From: Scatosoma sp900555925
Lineage (GTDB): Bacteria; Bacillota; Clostridia; Christensenellales; Borkfalkiaceae
Reading direction: 5' to 3'
DNA length: 64,000 nt
NCBI GenBank assembly: GCA_959603585.1
Contig: CAUGYD010000005.1
Coordinates: forward strand, 124,001 to 188,000
A model generated the notes under the pieces. It was not told the DNA's origin, did no database searches, and saw nothing but the letters and a program-made list of their open reading frames with translations. Positions 25,252 to 33,258 of this stretch are shown one piece after another. Position numbers and translations under genes: made by a program. How positions within the stretch are numbered: position 1 is the first letter of the stretch; every line of letters begins with the position of its first letter.

Positions 25252-27723
25252 TTACTTGTAGTTTAACGAACCGCCCTGAGAAGAGACATAGTTCGTCCAC
25301 TCTTCATCGGTATAGTTATAGGTGTAATATTTCAATCCGCCGAAGCCCATACCGAAGACATATTCTTCCGTGGCATAGTTGACTTTATAGCTCTTAAGAT
25401 TTGCCTGAGACTGATCCAAAATAGGAATCATATCATAAGTTTGAAGAACCGCATTTTCAAGAGCAGCGAGGATAGGAAGTCTTTCACTGGTAGGATGTGT
25501 TGTACCGAATTCCATCGTCACCTTCTCATTGCTGTCCTTGACAGTAAAGGCAGTTTCGGCGCCGTTCAAAGCGTTCGACCAATCGAGAACGGAACCGGTA
25601 TACGTTTTTCCGTCGATTTCAATATCGATCATGGTAGCCGCCGTATTCCAGCTCGGATCATATTGATATCCGGGAGTAGTATACGCCGTAATCAGATTAT
25701 ACGGATCGAGAGCGGAACCAGACCAACCTACGCCGAACAACAGGTCGATTTGATTGTTTTGAAGCGCTGTCGCGAAATCGTTTCCGATCGTATTATCGCT
25801 CGTAAAGGTCAGTTTGCCTTCCAAGTTTGTTCCCTTCACTGCTTCCGTATAGTTATTTACGAGGAAATTATAACCGTTTGTATAAAATTCTGTATTTGCG
25901 GGAAGCCCGATACAGATTTCCACTTTATCGGTCGAACTCATATAGCCCAATTCGATGGCTTTATTATATGCCGTATCGAATAAACCCTTAGCCTTATCAA
26001 GGTTATATCCGGTAATCGCTTCAATAGCGTCGTCTACCGTCTCATAGAGATTTCCTTCGCCGATAGAATCCTGCAATCCCCAGAAATTGACGAGAACATC
26101 TTTGGCTTCGTCCGTAGTTCTGTACGTCATACCCGTTTCGGGATCTGCGACGATCAAGTTAGAGAATACACCGAACGCGGGATTGTTTGTAGGAGCTACC
26201 GCCAAAGCAAACTTCTCTCTGTTGAGCGCGAAAGAGAGCGCCTGACGGAATTCCAAGATTGACAAAATTTGTTTATCGGTTCCCGCCTTCTCTTTCTGCC
26301 CCAAAACTTCTACATCGTGAGGGTTCAAAGCCATAAAGAAAGTAGATTCTCCCGTAGCATAATATGTGCTGCTGCTGGACTGATAATCTTCCATATCGTT
26401 AGCCTGTAAACCGTAAGAATCCAATTCTCCCCTCAGGAACATTTGAAGCTGTACGGTAGGATCGGCTTTTGTGCAGGTGATATTCGTCGTCCAATAGAGA
26501 TCCTCGTTTTCGGGGTCGTTATAGCCATAGAAATATTTATTCTTTTCCAAGGCATAGGCTTTATCTTGCTGGAAAGAGGTCAGCATATAGGGCCCATAAG
26601 AAGCGGTCGTATCGTCGGAAGTGCCGTAGTTATTAGACCATACGCCGTTACTGTTTTTCATACAGCTGTCGTAGAGATCGGTCTTGACGAGCCAAGAGGA
26701 GGTAAGGGCATATTTGAGATAGAAACCGCTCAAAGGCTTATCGAGAATGAGTACGAGTTCATAATCCGAAACGGCTTTAATCCCGATCTCTTCCTCTTCG
26801 ATTTCCGGCCATGTATAATGGATAACGAAGAAATCGAGTTCTTCATTCGGCTGACTTTTCCCCCAACCGATAATCGAATCCCATGTTGCCTTTAAGGTAG
26901 AATCGGCCTTGATTTCCGCCAAAGTTTTTCCTTCCAAAGCCAAAATTTGTTCCTTGGTGACATTCAATCCGTTCTTGATCATTGCCTCGGCCACTTTCTC
27001 GGCCGTTGTATCCGTCTTTACTCCCAATAAGCTTCTGATGCTGCTTGTCGCGCCGTTATATTTCTCTTCATTTTCCGCGGAGCTTCCGATACTGAATACG
27101 AGTTCACTATCCAAACTTTCCGTATAAGTTTCAAGGGGAAGGTCGGCGGCATACCAACCCGTATCGCCGTTGTAGAGATAATCTTTTGCATTGTGGATCA
27201 CCAAGCTGTTGGCATATACGGTGTCTGCACGATAGTTTTTCAATCTGGGATCGAGAAGGCGATAAAGGCTTTCCACAAAGTCCTCTGCCTTAATAGAGGT
27301 CCCGTCATTCCATTTAATATCGTCACGAATAGTAATTTTCCAAGCCCGACTTTCATCGTCCGCGGAAATTTCCCAATCCTCGGTAGCATACTGAGAGGTA
27401 ACGTCCACGGGGTCACCTGTAGCGAGTTCATCCACCATTTTATATCCGTCCATCGCGTCGTTATAATCGAACGAATAGAAGCCCGTCATCATATAGTCGA
27501 GGAGTTCGCCGTCCGTGGTAGTTTGATAGACATGGGGATTCCAGTTCGTAGGGAACACGGAAGAAGCCGTTCTGTACGTATAAGTTCCGTTCGGGTCTCT
27601 TTCCGGGGGAGCGCTGCTCCCGCCGCCGGAAGAATTGTTTCCGCCGCCTCCACAAGCCGTGAACCCGAACGCCATCATCAGACCCATAACCGTTGCAACG
27701 GCCGCGCCGAATTTTTTGTTCAT
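25252..27723 (-). CDS. oppA: Oligopeptide-binding lipoprotein OppA-like
   Basis: An 823-residue solute-binding protein of the family-5 peptide-binding type. It has a lipoprotein signal peptide: KK, hydrophobic AAVATVMGLMMAFG, and lipobox FTAC with Cys near residue 24, followed by a Gly/Asn/Ser linker. Family motifs include SVFPTNWNPHVYQ near 54, WKITIRDDIKWNDGTSIKAEDFVESLYRLLDP, and LSFALNREKFA near 490. Typical members are 530-620 residues; this one has extra segments. It would be anchored outside the membrane and deliver peptides to OppBC. The ribosome site is TTTGGAGGTAGATT. The leader is about 495 bases long from the promoter at 28225-28253 and contains the double palindrome at 28102-28145. 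Confidence 0.94.
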   Translation of the reverse strand: MNKKFGAAVATVMGLMMAFGFTACGGGGNNSSGGGSSAPPERDPNGTYTYRTASSVFPTNWNPHVYQTTTDGELLDYMMTGFYSFDYNDAMDGYKMVDELATGDPVDVTSQYATEDWEISADDESRAWKITIRDDIKWNDGTSIKAEDFVESLYRLLDPRLKNYRADTVYANSLVIHNAKDYLYNGDTGWYAADLPLETYTESLDSELVFSIGSSAENEEKYNGATSSIRSLLGVKTDTTAEKVAEAMIKNGLNVTKEQILALEGKTLAEIKADSTLKATWDSIIGWGKSQPNEELDFFVIHYTWPEIEEEEIGIKAVSDYELVLILDKPLSGFYLKYALTSSWLVKTDLYDSCMKNSNGVWSNNYGTSDDTTASYGPYMLTSFQQDKAYALEKNKYFYGYNDPENEDLYWTTNITCTKADPTVQLQMFLRGELDSYGLQANDMEDYQSSSSTYYATGESTFFMALNPHDVEVLGQKEKAGTDKQILSILEFRQALSFALNREKFALAVAPTNNPAFGVFSNLIVADPETGMTYRTTDEAKDVLVNFWGLQDSIGEGNLYETVDDAIEAITGYNLDKAKGLFDTAYNKAIELGYMSSTDKVEICIGLPANTEFYTNGYNFLVNNYTEAVKGTNLEGKLTFTSDNTIGNDFATALQNNQIDLLFGVGWSGSALDPYNLITAYTTPGYQYDPSWNTAATMIDIEIDGKTYTGSVLDWSNALNGAETAFTVKDSNEKVTMEFGTTHPTSERLPILAALENAVLQTYDMIPILDQSQANLKSYKVNYATEEYVFGMGFGGLKYYTYNYTDEEWTNYVSSQGGSLNYK

Positions 27724-28101
27724 AATCTACCTCCAAATAAATTTTAATCGTTCCATATTAAAATTTTCATGGATTCTCTGCGGGCTTTTCCGCCCAAGCA
27801 AAAAAGAAACTACAAAAATTTTTTTCAAATCCGTAAACGAACCATTTCCAGTTTGGGCATTTTCGCAAATCAACATACGTATGATTTTGAAAATCCCTTC
27901 CCGTCGCGCGATAACCGCCTTTTTAATACTCGTTTCCGTCGTACCCTCTTTTATGCAATTTCGCATATCCCGTCACGCTCGACCGCATGCTCCGTTGAGT
28001 ACCGCCGCGATTTTGTAGCGCTTCCCGTTACGAAGGTTCGTTCGTTTTCAGCCTCCCTTTTACTTTTCAAAATTGTTCCCGCGCGTTCTGCTTAATAAAT
28101 T

Positions 28102-28145
28102 TGTTTGGCGTAATTTTATTACGCCAAACAGCCACGTGGCTGTTT
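28102..28145 (-). repeat. Double-hairpin element in the oppA leader (copy 1)
   Basis: Two overlapping perfect inverted repeats. Hairpin B: 13-bp arms 28102-28114 and 28118-28130 with a 3-base loop, core GGCGTAAT/ATTACGCC. Hairpin A: 20-bp palindrome 28126-28145 centred on ACGT (AAACAGCCACGTGGCTGTTT). In the minus-strand transcript the order is A then B, starting about 70 bases after the predicted start site. The same arrangement recurs at 38817-38861. The rest of the 27724-28506 gap contains the promoter and otherwise nothing I can support; a 79-codon ORF at 27727-27966 is not convincing. Confidence 0.85.
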
Positions 28146-28224
28146 CCGAATTATGTAGATATTAAAAAAAATCGTTGTTACGAAACCGAACAACCAAAAG
28201 TTAAGAAGTCTGAAATTATCTATG

Positions 28225-28253
28225 ATTATATCAGCGCCTTTATCTTTTGTCAA
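28225..28253 (-). promoter_or_regulatory. Consensus promoter of the opp operon
   Basis: TTGACA (28248-28253), 17-base spacer, TATAAT (28225-28230): a perfect consensus on the minus strand. The predicted start near 28218 gives an unusually long leader of about 495 bases before oppA. Confidence 0.88.
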
Positions 28254-28506
28254 ACGTTTCGTATAAGTTATACAATAAAAAATATAAATTGATTCTATCA
28301 ATTTTTTCGATTTTTGTTTTTTCGTGGTTTCGGTAGATATTTTTTCTTCTCTTTTTCGCCAAATTTCCTTTATTTTTCACACAATCAACACTTTGAGTCT
28401 TTAATAATTTTTTCTCCTTTGAAAAAATTTTTTCGGTTGTTTTTCTATCCGAAATATAAAATTTTTTGCATTATACCATAAGAATTACTTATATATAGGT
28501 TTATTT

Positions 28507-29808
28507 TCATTCTAAAATATCGATGATGAGAGGCCTCTTTTCGGGTGGAAATTCCGAATAGGCGAGAGCCTCTTTCAACGTTTTTTCCGCCTCTACAAAT
28601 AATCCCTCGTCCGAAGCGAAAAGGACGGCTATACCGTCTCCCTTTTCTACCCTGTCCCCCGTCTTTTTGAGGATCTTGATTCCGGCGGAAGGATCGATCG
28701 GGTCCTCTTTCTTGATTCTGCCGGCGCCGAGCAACAGGGAAGCGGTACCGTATAATTCGGTATCGATGCGGGAAATAAATCCGTCTCTGTCCGCCCGAAC
28801 GATGCGGGAACATTCGGCGGAAGGAAACAGGGAAGTATCTTCTATCCAAGCGGTATTTCCTCCGTGCGCAGCCACCATATCTTTGAATTTTTTCCAAGCG
28901 GCTCCGTTTTCGAGAGCCTTTTCGCACTGAATGCGGCATTCTTCCATCGTACCTTTTTCCGCGAGATACAGCATGCGGGCGGCAAGTTCGATCGCGAGCG
29001 AAGTATAATCTTCGGGCGCGCGCCCTTTGAGGCACTCTATCGCTTCTATTACTTCGAGGGAATTTCCGACGGCATTTCCCAAAGGGCAGTCCATATCGGT
29101 AATGAGTGCCGAAACCCTGACGCCGTGTTCTTTTGCGATACGAACCATCAGAGCGGCCAACGCGCGAGCCTCCTCGGTCGTTTTCATAAAGGCCCCGCTT
29201 CCCGTTTTTACGTCCAACACGAGACAATTTATGCCCTCGGCCAATTTTTTCCCGAGAATGCTGGCGGTAATGAGCTCCTTTTTATTTACGGTAGCCGTAA
29301 CGTCCCGAAGCGCATATAACTTTTTATCGGCGGGAGCCAGATCTTCCGTCTGTCCTATGATAGAGCAGCCCACGGACTCGACGACGGAGCGGAAGCGCTC
29401 CGGAGAAAGATAGCAGTTGTAGCCTTCTATCGATTCCAGCTTATCCAAAGTTCCCCCCGTATGTCCCAATCCCCGCCCGCTCATCATGGCGACTTTGACG
29501 CCGCAGGCGGCCGCAAGGGGGGCCACGGCCAGGGAAACGCCGTCCCCGACCCCTCCCGTGGAATGTTTGTCCGCTTTTATTCCCGGAACGTCGCTCAGAT
29601 CGAGAATTGAGCCGGAATGTAAAACCGCCGAAGTAAGCGCGTCGGTTTCGGCAAAAGAGAGTCCTCTCAGATAGGCGGCCATGAGAAGCGCAGAGGCCTG
29701 ATAGTCAGGAATTTCCCCCGCGGTGTATCCTCGGATAAAAAATTCGATTTCCTCGCTGGACAGCTCTTTTCCGTCCCGTTTTTTTGCAATAATATCGTAC
29801 ATTCTCAT
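28507..29808 (-). CDS. pdp: Pyrimidine-nucleoside / thymidine phosphorylase
   Basis: A 433-residue phosphorylase that splits pyrimidine (deoxy)nucleosides with phosphate to base plus (deoxy)ribose-1-P. The phosphate-site KADKHSTGGVGDGVSLAVAP near residue 80 is the family signature. The N-terminal helical domain (IIAKKRDGKELSSEEIEFFIRGY) and C-terminal PYNP domain are complete. The start at 29808 (MRMYDII) fits other members; the open frame continues upstream to 29958 but only through a tandem repeat (29829-30003) and is probably not translated. It is the last gene of the malQ-deoC-deoD-deoB-cdd-pdp operon and feeds deoB and deoC. Confidence 0.94.
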   Translation of the reverse strand: MRMYDIIAKKRDGKELSSEEIEFFIRGYTAGEIPDYQASALLMAAYLRGLSFAETDALTSAVLHSGSILDLSDVPGIKADKHSTGGVGDGVSLAVAPLAAACGVKVAMMSGRGLGHTGGTLDKLESIEGYNCYLSPERFRSVVESVGCSIIGQTEDLAPADKKLYALRDVTATVNKKELITASILGKKLAEGINCLVLDVKTGSGAFMKTTEEARALAALMVRIAKEHGVRVSALITDMDCPLGNAVGNSLEVIEAIECLKGRAPEDYTSLAIELAARMLYLAEKGTMEECRIQCEKALENGAAWKKFKDMVAAHGGNTAWIEDTSLFPSAECSRIVRADRDGFISRIDTELYGTASLLLGAGRIKKEDPIDPSAGIKILKKTGDRVEKGDGIAVLFASDEGLFVEAEKTLKEALAYSEFPPEKRPLIIDILE

Positions 29809-29828
29809 CGTTCTTTCCCGTCCTTTTC

Positions 29829-30003
29829 TTTTTTGTCTGCGACAATGTCTCAAAGCATTACCTTTGCTCACGGCGTCACTTGTTTGCTCTCTTCTTACGT
29901 CTTTTTCCTCGTCCTTTTTTCGTCTGCGACAACGTTTCAAAGCGGTACCTTTGTTCACGGCGTCACTTTGCTTGCTCTCTTCTTACATCTTTTTCCTCGT
30001 CCG
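29829..30003. repeat. 87/88-bp tandem duplication between cdd and pdp
   Basis: Two near-identical copies (about 29829-29915 and 29916-30003), each with a GTCTGCGACAAYGTYTCAAAGC core. The repeat offset is 87 bases at one end and 88 at the other, so there is a 1-base indel and the duplication does not keep frame. It occupies most of the intergenic spacer. No function is apparent. Confidence 0.85.
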
Positions 30004-30009
30004 TATTCT

Positions 30010-30453
30010 TCAATTTTCGCGCCCCGCATCGTTCGGACACTCTTTCCCTTTCACGAAAGATTTATCAAAAGAAAACGGAAGCAATTCTCCCAAAGAATAT
30101 ACTCGGATTTCTTTTCCGTCGGAAAGGAAAATTTTGAAATCTTCCCCGCAGAATTCCTCCATAAATTGTCGACACACTCCGCAGGGCGGACAAAACCCCG
30201 TGTCTTTTTCCTCTCCGCGGCCCCCGACTACCGCAATCGCAACGAACTCCCGTTCCCCCTCGCTGAGCGCTTTGACAAAAGCCGTTCTTTCCGCACAGGA
30301 AGTGGGCGTAAACGTCGAAGTCTCTACATTGCAGCCCGTGTATATTTTGCCGTTCCGACACAAGAGCGCGGCGCCGACAAAAAAGTTTGAATACGGCGCA
30401 TAAGCATATCGCCTCGCCGAAAGAGCTTTTTCTATCAAATGCTTTCCGTCCAT
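30010..30453 (-). CDS. cdd: Cytidine deaminase
   Basis: A 147-residue Cdd that converts (deoxy)cytidine to (deoxy)uridine. It has the substrate loop YAPYSNFFVGAAL near residue 18, the zinc motifs TSCAERTA near 51 and CPPCGVCRQ near 88, and the GCNVE strand. The C-terminus is about 12 residues longer than usual (FVKGKECPNDAGREN). A good CGGAGGCGATAA ribosome site precedes the ATG. Within the nucleoside operon it feeds pyrimidine nucleosides to Pdp. Confidence 0.95.
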   Translation of the reverse strand: MDGKHLIEKALSARRYAYAPYSNFFVGAALLCRNGKIYTGCNVETSTFTPTSCAERTAFVKALSEGEREFVAIAVVGGRGEEKDTGFCPPCGVCRQFMEEFCGEDFKIFLSDGKEIRVYSLGELLPFSFDKSFVKGKECPNDAGREN

Positions 30454-30466
30454 TTATCGCCTCCGT

Positions 30467-31660
30467 TTATCGCGAAAATATCTCTTCGGCAAAACTCGTC
30501 CCCGCTCCGCCCGTCAATCCGAATAAATCGAGCACCGTGGCGGAGATGTCGGCGAACGTTTTTCTCGTTCCGAGATTTTTTCCGAGCACTTGTTTTCCGT
30601 AAAGCAATAAAGGCACATATTCTCTCGAATGGTCGGTGCTCGGCGTCGACGGATCGCAGCCATGGTCGGCCGTAATGATCAGAAGGTCTCCCTTTTCCAA
30701 CCTCGGCAGAACCGTTTTTAACCGATCGTCGAATTCGGCTATGGCGGAAGCATATCCGTCCGCGTCGTTCCGATGCCCGTACAGCATATCGAAATCCACG
30801 AGATTGACGAAACAGAGCCCCCGAAACGCACGGCCGAGACATTCGTCGAACTTAGTCATACCGTCGGCATTGTCGCGGTTGACTCCGAGATTTTGAGTCA
30901 ATCCCCGCCCCGCGAAGATGTCGGAAATTTTCCCGATTCCGATCGTTTCCAATCCGTTTTCTTTCAGAATATCGAGCATGGTCTCTCCCGTAGGCGGCAA
31001 AGAAAAATCATGCCGACGGGAGGTTCTGTAAAAATGTCCGCTTTGTCCGAGAAAGGGTCTCGCGATCACCCGCCCGACCGCGTTTTCGCCCGTCAGAATT
31101 TTTCTTGCGGCGCGGCAATATTCGTATAACGTCTCCGCGGAAATCAATTCCTCGTGAGCAGCCACCTGAAAAACGCTGTCGGCGGAAGTATACACGATCA
31201 GCTTTCCCGTCTTTAAGTGTTCGTCGCCGTAATCTTCGATTACCTTTGTTCCCGAATAGGGAAGGTTGCACAGAACGCCCCGGCCCGTGACTTTGGAAAA
31301 GGAATCCAGAATCTCTTTCGGGAATCCGTGCGGATAAACGGGGAAAGGCTTTTCGGAAACGAGCCCCGCGATCTCCCAATGTCCCGTAGTCGTATCCTTG
31401 CCCCTGCTCTTTTCCGCCATTCTCGCATACGCGGCGCAGGGAACGGGGTTCGGGGCGGAAAAACTCCCCGCCCAATCCCGCACGCCGTCTATACGGAACA
31501 ATCCGAGCGAAGAGAGGCTTTCCGCGCGGAATTTTCGGCTTTTTGAAACGGAGCGCAACGTATTGCTCCCCGCGTCGCCGTACAGAGCCGCGTCGGGCAA
31601 CTCTCCGACGCCGAAGCTGTCGAGAACGATGAGAAATATCCTGTCAATGAGTCCTTTCAT
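30467..31660 (-). CDS. deoB: Phosphopentomutase
   Basis: A 397-residue alkaline-phosphatase-superfamily mutase converting (deoxy)ribose-1-P to (deoxy)ribose-5-P. Metal-binding motifs are the N-terminal FLIVLDSFGVGELPDA (residue 9 onward), the phosphorylated-Thr region GKDTTTGHWE near 88, and DHGCDPSTPSTDHSREYVPLL near 335. Length is typical. It connects the phosphorylases (DeoD, Pdp) to DeoC in the same operon. It lies 13 bases upstream of cdd. Confidence 0.96.
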   Translation of the reverse strand: MKGLIDRIFLIVLDSFGVGELPDAALYGDAGSNTLRSVSKSRKFRAESLSSLGLFRIDGVRDWAGSFSAPNPVPCAAYARMAEKSRGKDTTTGHWEIAGLVSEKPFPVYPHGFPKEILDSFSKVTGRGVLCNLPYSGTKVIEDYGDEHLKTGKLIVYTSADSVFQVAAHEELISAETLYEYCRAARKILTGENAVGRVIARPFLGQSGHFYRTSRRHDFSLPPTGETMLDILKENGLETIGIGKISDIFAGRGLTQNLGVNRDNADGMTKFDECLGRAFRGLCFVNLVDFDMLYGHRNDADGYASAIAEFDDRLKTVLPRLEKGDLLIITADHGCDPSTPSTDHSREYVPLLLYGKQVLGKNLGTRKTFADISATVLDLFGLTGGAGTSFAEEIFSR

Positions 31661-31675
31661 GCGCCGAATATCCCT

Positions 31676-32374
31676 TTATGCGAGCTCCAAAGCGAGTTCC
31701 ATCATCTGCGTGAAGGAATTTTGTCTTTCCGCCGCGGTCGTAGCCTCTCCCGTGACGAGATTATCGCTGATCGTCAAGATAGAGAGCGCATTTTTTCCCG
31801 CGCGCGCCGCGTTCATATACAGAGCGGCCGTTTCCATTTCCACGGCGAGGACGCCCATTTTGTTCCATTTTAAGGTAGAAGCGGAATCGTCATAGAATAA
31901 ATCGCTCGACAAGACGTTTCCGACGCGCGGAGTGATCCCCGATTTTGCGGCGATTTCCACCGCTTCGGTCAATAAGCGGTAACTCGCGATCGGAGCGAAC
32001 GTTCCGGGCAGAGAAAACTGCGCGGCATAGTTTCCGTCCGTGCAGGCGCCCATGGCGAGGACAATATCCCGCACTTTCAATTTTTCGGACAATGCCCCCG
32101 CGCTCCCGACGCGGATAATATTTTCCACGTCGAAAAAGCGGAACAATTCATAGGAATAAATGCCGATGGAAGGCATACCCATGCCCGACGCCATGACGGA
32201 CACCCGTTTGCCCCTGTATTCTCCCGTATATCCGTGTATTCCCCTCACGTCGTTGACGAGGACGGCCTTTTCGAGATAATTTTCAGCGATATACTTAGCG
32301 CGAAGGGGGTCGCCCGGCATGAGCACCGTCTTTGCGAAATCCCCTTTTCCCGCGGCGATATGCGGCGTAGCCAT
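31676..32374 (-). CDS. deoD: Purine nucleoside phosphorylase, DeoD type
   Basis: A 232-residue hexameric-type purine nucleoside phosphorylase. Signature elements: TPHIAAGKGDFAKTVLMPGDPLRAK at the N-terminus (phosphate site), GIYSYELFRFFDVENIIRVGSAGAL near 70, and VEMETAALY near 178. The catalytic Asp of the DeoD type is in TISDNLVTGE. Its ribosome site AAAAAGGAGTG is strong. It releases purine bases and (deoxy)ribose-1-P for DeoB. Confidence 0.96.
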   Translation of the reverse strand: MATPHIAAGKGDFAKTVLMPGDPLRAKYIAENYLEKAVLVNDVRGIHGYTGEYRGKRVSVMASGMGMPSIGIYSYELFRFFDVENIIRVGSAGALSEKLKVRDIVLAMGACTDGNYAAQFSLPGTFAPIASYRLLTEAVEIAAKSGITPRVGNVLSSDLFYDDSASTLKWNKMGVLAVEMETAALYMNAARAGKNALSILTISDNLVTGEATTAAERQNSFTQMMELALELA

Positions 32375-32380
32375 ACTTTT

Positions 32381-33070
32381 TCACTCCTTTTTCGTTTCTG
32401 TTTTCGTTTCTGTTTCCGTTTCTTTTGCGAGTCGCACGATAGCGGACGTTCCCAATCTTTCGCAGCCGAGCGCCAAAAAATCCTCGGCGTCCCGCAGAGA
32501 ACGAATTCCGCCCGCGGCCTTCATTTTTACCCGACTGCCGATATGCGCGGCAAACAGCCGAATATCCTCTCTCGTCGCACCGCCGAAGGAAAATCCCGTG
32601 GAGGTCTTGATAAAATCGGCTTCTGCATCGGTCACGATGCCGCACATGGCTATCTTTTCCGCCTCCGTCAACAGACAGGTTTCGATAATCACTTTAATGA
32701 TTTTTCCCTCCCCGTGACAAATTTTCGTCAGCTCGCGGACCTCCCGTTCCACATACTCTGTATTTCCCTCCTTCAAAGCTCCTACCGCGATGACCATATC
32801 GATTTCGTCCGCACCGTCCGCCAAGGCGCTTTTCGTTTCAAATGCCTTTACCTCAGAAGAATTATACCCGTTCGGAAATCCCGCGACGGTACAGATTTTC
32901 AGCGAATTTCCCACATATTCTTTGGCCTGCCGCACGAAACGAGGCGGAATACAGACGCTTGCAACGCCGTAACGGATTCCCTCGTCGCAAAGCGTTTTGA
33001 TTTGCGGCCAATCCGCTTCCGGTTTCAATAGGGTATGATCTACTTTTTTTAAGATTTCTTTGATTTCCAT
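32381..33070 (-). CDS. deoC: Deoxyribose-phosphate aldolase
   Basis: A 229-residue TIM-barrel aldolase cleaving deoxyribose-5-P to glyceraldehyde-3-P and acetaldehyde. The catalytic segment KVIIETCLLTEAEK near residue 125, the Schiff-base Lys in FIKTSTGFSFGGAT near 155 and the proton-relay Lys in VKMKAAGGIRS near 180 are intact. The last ~14 residues are a Thr/Glu/Lys simple repeat (ETETETKTETKK) encoded by a short DNA repeat. The ribosome site is GCGGAAGGAGC. It completes the nucleoside breakdown pathway encoded by this operon. Confidence 0.96.
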   Translation of the reverse strand: MEIKEILKKVDHTLLKPEADWPQIKTLCDEGIRYGVASVCIPPRFVRQAKEYVGNSLKICTVAGFPNGYNSSEVKAFETKSALADGADEIDMVIAVGALKEGNTEYVEREVRELTKICHGEGKIIKVIIETCLLTEAEKIAMCGIVTDAEADFIKTSTGFSFGGATREDIRLFAAHIGSRVKMKAAGGIRSLRDAEDFLALGCERLGTSAIVRLAKETETETKTETKKE

Positions 33071-33258
33071 GTCTCTGCTCCTTCCGCTTTCGCGTCCTCT
33101 CTTTCTTCACCTTTTCCCTTTCCCGTTCGTTTCACTTTTTATCCTTTCCGTTTCTCCGTTTTTATCTTCGCCTCTTCCGCTTCGGCTTTTTTCGGCTTTC
33201 CCTTCTCGGCCTTCATTTTGCTTTCGGCTGTCTCTTTCCCGTTTCGGCTTTCCCGTCT
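33071..33258 (-). other. Purine-rich low-complexity spacer between malQ and deoC
   Basis: This 188-base gap is almost entirely purines on the minus strand, with many GAAAGCCGAA-like pieces. It has no stable hairpin or promoter that I can see. It looks like the same slippage-prone sequence type that forms the charged tails of deoC and ppx. Confidence 0.6.

Noticed and set aside
27727..27966. A 79-codon ORF in the oppA leader
   Set aside because: No ribosome site, no recognisable protein, and it runs into the oppA ribosome site. A leader peptide cannot be excluded but is not supported.
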